49,458 nucleotides of DNA from Geobacillus jurassicus NBRC 107829 (lineage in GTDB: Bacteria; Bacillota; Bacilli; Bacillales; Anoxybacillaceae). The notes under the pieces are model-generated. The model did not search any database, had not been told where the DNA came from, and saw only the letters and a program-made list of their open reading frames with translations. The stretch is taken from positions 1 through 49,458 of the forward strand of contig NZ_BCQG01000026.1 in assembly GCF_001544315.1 (NCBI RefSeq), written 5' to 3'. Position 1 is the stretch's first letter, and the number at the start of each line of letters is the position of its first letter. The position numbers and the translations under genes are program-made. Below, piece after piece: positions 46,445 to 49,458 of this stretch.

Positions 46445-46486
46445 AACCGCACTCCCATCCCCTGTATGGGAGCGAATGCGGTTTTT
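46445..46486. repeat. Long imperfect palindrome between yloB and rqcH
   Basis: AACCGCA-CTCCCAT (46445-46458) pairs with ATGGGAG (46466-46472) and TGCGGTT (46477-46483), leaving a 4-nt CGAA bulge, and is followed on the plus strand by TTT. It lies upstream of the rqcH promoter and upstream of yloB on the other strand. It could be a terminator for a short plus-strand transcript or a protein-binding palindrome. Confidence 0.5.
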
Positions 46487-46529
46487 GCTCCCCCCTCTTC
46501 TTTTTTTCGCACCATAAGCCGCCAACATG

Positions 46530-46557
46530 TTCACAACAGCGGATCGTATGGTAATAT
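46530..46557 (+). promoter_or_regulatory. Promoter of rqcH
   Basis: TTCACA (46530-46535), 16-bp spacer, TAATAT (46552-46557) with TG one base before the -10, about 38 bp upstream of the rqcH start codon. Confidence 0.55.
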
Positions 46558-46595
46558 CGGAATAGCAGACAACCAAAATAGAAAGGTGTTTTCCC

Positions 46596-48335
46596 ATGTC
46601 CTTTGACGGAGTGTTTACGTACGCCATTGTCGGTGAACTCAAAGAGGCGCTTGCGAGCGGGCGGATCACGAAAATCCACCAGCCGTCGGCGTATGAGATC
46701 GTCATGGTCGTGCGCGCCCGCGGCCATAACCATAAAGTGATGCTGTCGGCGCATCCGACGTACGCGCGCGTCCATTTGACAAACGAAACGTACGACAACC
46801 CGCCTGAGCCGCCGATGTTTTGCATGCGGCTGCGCAAACAGTTGGAAGGAAGCATCATCGAATCGGTCCGCCAAGTCGATTTTGACCGCATCATCGTCAT
46901 GGACGTGAAAGGGCGCGACGAACTCGGCGACGTGCAGACGAAGCAACTCATCATTGAAGTGATGGGCCGCCATAGCAACATCATCTTAGTCGATGCGGCC
47001 GCCAACACGATCATCGACAGCCTGAAGCATTTGCCGCCATCGGTCAACCGCTACCGGACGGTGCTCCCCGGGCATCCGTACGTCGCACCACCGACGCACG
47101 GCAAGCTGAATCCGCTTGACGCGACGGAAGAAACGGTGCTGAAAAAAATCGACTTTCACGCCGGCAAGCTCGCCCATCAGCTCGTTTCCGCCTTCAGCGG
47201 CATTTCACCGCTATTCGCCAATGAAGCGGTGTTCCGCGCTGGCATCGCCAACCGGGCGACGCTGCCGAAAAGCTTTCTTTCGCTCATCGATGACGTGCGC
47301 CACCGCCGCTTTGCCCCGATGATGTACACGAACGGGGAAAAAGAATGGTTTTACGTTTTGCCGCTTGAGCACTTAAAAATAGAAGGCCAGCCATTTGCGA
47401 GCGCGAGCGAGCTATTGGACCGCTTTTATTTCGGCAAGGCCGAGCGCGACCGCGTCAAGCAGCAAGCCCATGACATCGAGCGGCTCATGGCGAACGAAAA
47501 AGCGAAAAACGAGAAAAAGCTCGCCAAACTCGAACAGACGCTTGAAGAAGCGAAACAAGCCGACACTTACCGGCTGTACGGCGAACTGCTCACCGCCCAT
47601 TTGTACGCCGTCAAGCGCGGCATGACGGAAATCGAGGTCGTAAACTACTATGACGAAAACGGCGGGACGGTCACCATTCCGCTCGACCCGCAAAAATCGC
47701 CGGCCGAGAACGCGCAGCAGTACTTTCAAAAATACCAAAAAGCAAAAAACTCGCTCGCTGTCGTTCAAGAACAAATCGAGCGGACGAAAGAAGACATCGC
47801 CTATTGCGACACGATTTTAAGCCAGCTCGAAACCGCCTCGCCGAAAGACGTCGAGGAAATACGCGACGAGCTCATCGAACAAGGCTACTTGCGCCCGCGC
47901 GCGGCAAAAGGGGCGAAAAAGCGAAAAACCGCCGCGCCCGAGCTGGACCGCTACGTCGCAAGCGACGGCACGGAAATATTGGTCGGCAAAAACAACAAAC
48001 AAAACGATTATCTCACGACAAAGCTGGCCCATAAGGACGATGTTTGGCTGCATGTGAAAAACATTCCCGGCTCGCACGTCGTCATCCGGAGCAAGCAACC
48101 GTCTGACGAGACGCTCTTGGAAGCGGCCAATCTCGCCGCCTACTTCAGCCAAGCCCGCCACTCCGGATCCGTGCCTGTCGACTACACGCGCATCCGCTAC
48201 GTGAAAAAACCAAGCGGCGCCAAACCGGGGTTTGTCATTTACGAAAACGAGCAAACACTCTACGTCACCCCCGACGAAGAGCTCGTCCGCGCCATGAAAC
48301 AGCGGCAAAAAGAACAAGCGGCGAAACCATCGTAA
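46596..48335 (+). CDS. rqcH: Ribosome quality control factor RqcH (NFACT family, YloA)
   Basis: RqcH binds obstructed 50S subunits and directs Ala-tRNA for C-terminal alanine tailing of stalled chains. The 579-residue protein has the NFACT-N domain with Asp97 and Arg98 (VDFDRII), the pair known to be needed for tailing in B. subtilis, a helix-hairpin-helix part, a long coiled coil (about 285-440), and the NFACT-R domain (WLHVKNIPGSHVVIRSK, about 485-501). Older names include FbpA for fibronectin binding. The ATG at 46596 follows GAAAGGTG. It is divergent from yloB. Confidence 0.95.
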   Translation: MSFDGVFTYAIVGELKEALASGRITKIHQPSAYEIVMVVRARGHNHKVMLSAHPTYARVHLTNETYDNPPEPPMFCMRLRKQLEGSIIESVRQVDFDRIIVMDVKGRDELGDVQTKQLIIEVMGRHSNIILVDAAANTIIDSLKHLPPSVNRYRTVLPGHPYVAPPTHGKLNPLDATEETVLKKIDFHAGKLAHQLVSAFSGISPLFANEAVFRAGIANRATLPKSFLSLIDDVRHRRFAPMMYTNGEKEWFYVLPLEHLKIEGQPFASASELLDRFYFGKAERDRVKQQAHDIERLMANEKAKNEKKLAKLEQTLEEAKQADTYRLYGELLTAHLYAVKRGMTEIEVVNYYDENGGTVTIPLDPQKSPAENAQQYFQKYQKAKNSLAVVQEQIERTKEDIAYCDTILSQLETASPKDVEEIRDELIEQGYLRPRAAKGAKKRKTAAPELDRYVASDGTEILVGKNNKQNDYLTTKLAHKDDVWLHVKNIPGSHVVIRSKQPSDETLLEAANLAAYFSQARHSGSVPVDYTRIRYVKKPSGAKPGFVIYENEQTLYVTPDEELVRAMKQRQKEQAAKPS

Positions 48336-48370
48336 GTGCGACCAACATTTCATTTCCACCCTCGACCGCA

Positions 48371-48401
48371 TGCATAGTCCAATCGCAGACATGTCATACT
48401 A
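48371..48401 (+). promoter_or_regulatory. Sigma-G promoter of sspH
   Basis: TGCATA (48371-48376), 18-bp spacer, CATACTA (48395-48401). The -10 is a perfect sigma-G hexamer plus one and the -35 is one base off TGAATA, which fits forespore expression of a small acid-soluble spore protein. Confidence 0.75.
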
Positions 48402-48433
48402 TACGTGTTATCGACAAAAAAGAGGTGTTGGAA

Positions 48434-48616
48434 ATGGATGTCCGTCGAGCGCAAGAAATTGCGTCGTCGCCAGTGATGGCGAACGTCACGTACAATGGCC
48501 AGCGCATTTACATCGAACATGTCGACCAGCAAAAAGGCGTGGCGACGATCCACCCGCTTGACAACCCGAACCAAAAGCAAAGCGTGTCGGTCGCAAGCTT
48601 AGAAGAGCATTCGTAA
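48434..48616 (+). CDS. sspH: Small acid-soluble spore protein, SspH family
   Basis: A 60-residue protein of the minor small acid-soluble spore protein H type, found in the spore core. The sequence MDVRRAQEIASSPVMANVTY with QRIYIEHVDQQKGVATIHPL and LDNPNQKQSVSV follows the SspH pattern. The ATG at 48434 follows AGAGGTG; a GTG three codons earlier lies in that site. It has a sigma-G promoter and its own terminator. Geobacillus genomes often have more than one SspH paralogue, so a copy number cannot be assigned. Confidence 0.94.
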   Translation: MDVRRAQEIASSPVMANVTYNGQRIYIEHVDQQKGVATIHPLDNPNQKQSVSVASLEEHS

Positions 48617-48622
48617 CGAAAC

Positions 48623-48659
48623 AAGCGAGAGAAAGGAACCGCCCTTTCTCCCGCTTTTT
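48623..48659 (+). terminator. Terminator of sspH
   Basis: AAGCG-A-GAGAAAGG, short loop, CCTTTCTC-C-CGCTT, then TTT. It begins 7 bases after the sspH stop codon and faces the end of the small minus-strand gene. Confidence 0.85.
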
Positions 48660-48662
48660 CCC

Positions 48663-48806
48663 TTAGTCAGCCGTCAGCTCTTCCCGCTGTCTGTAGGCGT
48701 CTTGCACCGCTTGTTCCCTCATCGACGTCGACGCACGGCCTGCTGCTTTGGCGTCGACCGCGCGGGCGGGCTGCCCGTCGCGCTTGTTGTTCGGTTTCAT
48801 TTTCAT
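48663..48806 (-). CDS. Small charged protein, 47 residues, unknown
   Basis: This short gene encodes a hydrophilic 47-residue protein that begins MKMKPNNKRDGQPARAVDAK and ends QDAYRQREELTAD. It has no Cys or Trp, no membrane segment, and is rich in Lys, Arg, Gln, Ala and Asp, so it is probably disordered. An AAAGGAGAG site lies 6 nt before the ATG at 48806, which is strong support for translation. A CATGCTA (48828-48834) just upstream resembles a sigma-G -10, but no good -35 is visible. By composition and its place next to sspH it could be a small spore protein; I do not recognise the family. Confidence 0.7.
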   Translation of the reverse strand: MKMKPNNKRDGQPARAVDAKAAGRASTSMREQAVQDAYRQREELTAD

Positions 48807-48886
48807 CGCGATCTCTCCTTTCGCCTCTAGCATGCCCCGAATGATGCGGCGAAAGAGCGGCCAACCCCTTCATCTAGAACACCGGT

Positions 48887-49255
48887 TTATTCGATTTTTT
48901 CCAACAACTCGATCCGGTTGTGAAACGGATCGCGAAACGAAAACCGCTTTACCCCCGGGATCGGTTTTTCGTCTTGCGTCGCGACGCCGCGCTCTTCCAA
49001 ATAACGGCGCGCCGCTTCCACATCTTCCACTTCAAACGCCGGGTGGCTTTTGCTGTTATAGCCGCCGCGTTTTTCGGTCCCGATGTGAAGCTCGATATCC
49101 CCGACTTTGTACCAAAGTCCGCCGTTTCCTTTCAACGATTCCGGCTTTTCGATTTCTTGAAAACCAAGCACACCGGTGTAAAAAGCGCGCGCTTCGTCTT
49201 CGGCGCCAAATGGAATGCAAATTTGCACATGGTCAAGCCGTTTTACACGAATCAT
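48887..49255 (-). CDS. VOC (glyoxalase/bleomycin resistance) superfamily protein
   Basis: A 122-residue single-domain vicinal oxygen chelate protein. It shows the paired beta-alpha-beta-beta-beta layout: IRVKRLDHVQICIPFG, FYTGVLGFQEI, LWYKVGDIELHIGTE, then HPAFEVEDVEAARRYLEERG and FSFRDPFHNRIELLE. Metal ligands plausible for the fold are His10, His45-region and Glu near ELLE, but the substrate cannot be inferred. The ATG at 49255 follows GGGGAGGAG and overlaps the stop of the upstream gene as ATGA, so it is translationally coupled to it. Confidence 0.9.
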   Translation of the reverse strand: MIRVKRLDHVQICIPFGAEDEARAFYTGVLGFQEIEKPESLKGNGGLWYKVGDIELHIGTEKRGGYNSKSHPAFEVEDVEAARRYLEERGVATQDEKPIPGVKRFSFRDPFHNRIELLEKIE

Positions 49256-49458
49256 CGTTTCTCTCCTCCCCTTTCGAATGCCGGTTTCATGCGGCCAATG
49301 AATAAAACAGCGGCGACCGCCCAAATCAATAGCACCGCTTCCACCACCCAAACATTCGTGACGACTTTCACCTGATACAAGGCAGGAATAACATCCATCG
49401 CGGCGTGAAGCAAAATGGCGTACAGGACATAGCGGAATTGCCGCTTGCGCACCCCAAA
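49252..49458 (-). CDS. YhfC-type membrane protein, C-terminal part (cut by window end)
   Basis: Only the last 68 residues are inside the window; the gene continues past the right edge. They contain two membrane segments (about FRYVLYAILLHAAMDVIPAL and VWVVEAVLLIWAVAAVLFIG) and a basic tail ending FERGGEKR. This resembles the C-terminus of B. subtilis YhfC (LLYSILIHAVIDIPAVLYQF, then a hydrophobic helix), a family of polytopic proteins proposed to be intramembrane metalloproteases. The His in ILLHAAMD matches a His at that place. The stop overlaps the VOC gene start. Confidence 0.75.
   Translation of the reverse strand, partial: FGVRKRQFRYVLYAILLHAAMDVIPALYQVKVVTNVWVVEAVLLIWAVAAVLFIGRMKPAFERGGEKR

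Noticed and set aside
48667-48873. A 68-codon minus-strand frame overlapping the 47-codon gene
   Set aside because: It is in a different frame without a ribosome site; the 47-codon frame has the well-placed AAAGGAGAG and is preferred.

Overview
The window is a stretch of core chromosome from a thermophilic, spore-forming member of the Bacillaceae, most likely Geobacillus or a close relative. Gene order follows the Bacillus subtilis yloA-to-dprA region almost gene for gene. The DNA is GC-rich for a Bacillus, and spore genes (spoVM and an sspH-type gene) are present. I see no prophage, insertion-sequence gene, CRISPR array, rRNA or tRNA. Almost everything is on the minus strand, so the operons are read from high to low coordinates; the plus-strand genes are rpmB, rqcH and sspH.

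Layout, in the direction of minus-strand transcription. The right end (49.4-48.7 kb) holds the C-terminus of a YhfC-type membrane protein, a VOC-fold protein and a 47-codon small gene, facing the plus-strand pair rqcH-sspH. Then come a P-type calcium ATPase (yloB) and yloC-remA-gmk-rpoZ. After a terminator follows the long run coaBC-priA-def-fmt-rsmB-rlmN-prpC-prkC-rsgA-rpe, then thiN and spoVM. The plus-strand gene rpmB faces spoVM. Next are yloU-fakA, sdaAB-sdaAA-recG, and the lipid regulon fapR-plsX-fabD-fabG-acpP, which starts with a very good FapR operator. Then rnc, smc-ftsY, a lone lipoprotein gene, ylxM-ffh, rpsP-khpA, ylqD-rimM-trmD, rplS behind an L19-leader-like RNA, a signal peptidase I gene with rbgA, rnhB-ylqG-ylqH, sucC-sucD and dprA.

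Functionally the region joins translation and ribosome assembly (rpmB, rpsP, rplS, rimM, trmD, rbgA, rsgA, rlmN, rsmB, fmt, def, rqcH), protein targeting (ffh, ylxM, ftsY, signal peptidase), lipid synthesis, replication, repair and chromosome dynamics (priA, recG, smc, rnhB, dprA) and Ser/Thr signalling (prkC, prpC). Terminators with U-tracts divide it into many short units; several hairpins overlap the stop codon of the preceding gene.

The least ordinary items are: the coupled ylqG-ylqH pair, which looks like an orphan FliK-C plus FlhB-C module outside a flagellar operon; a 128-bp multi-armed palindromic element between sucD and dprA; a lipoprotein gene inserted among the SRP genes whose best-placed start codon is CTG; two very short genes (spoVM and a 47-codon gene of unknown role); and an 18-base sequence shared by the rplS 3' region and the smc leader, the former lying within nested inverted repeats.
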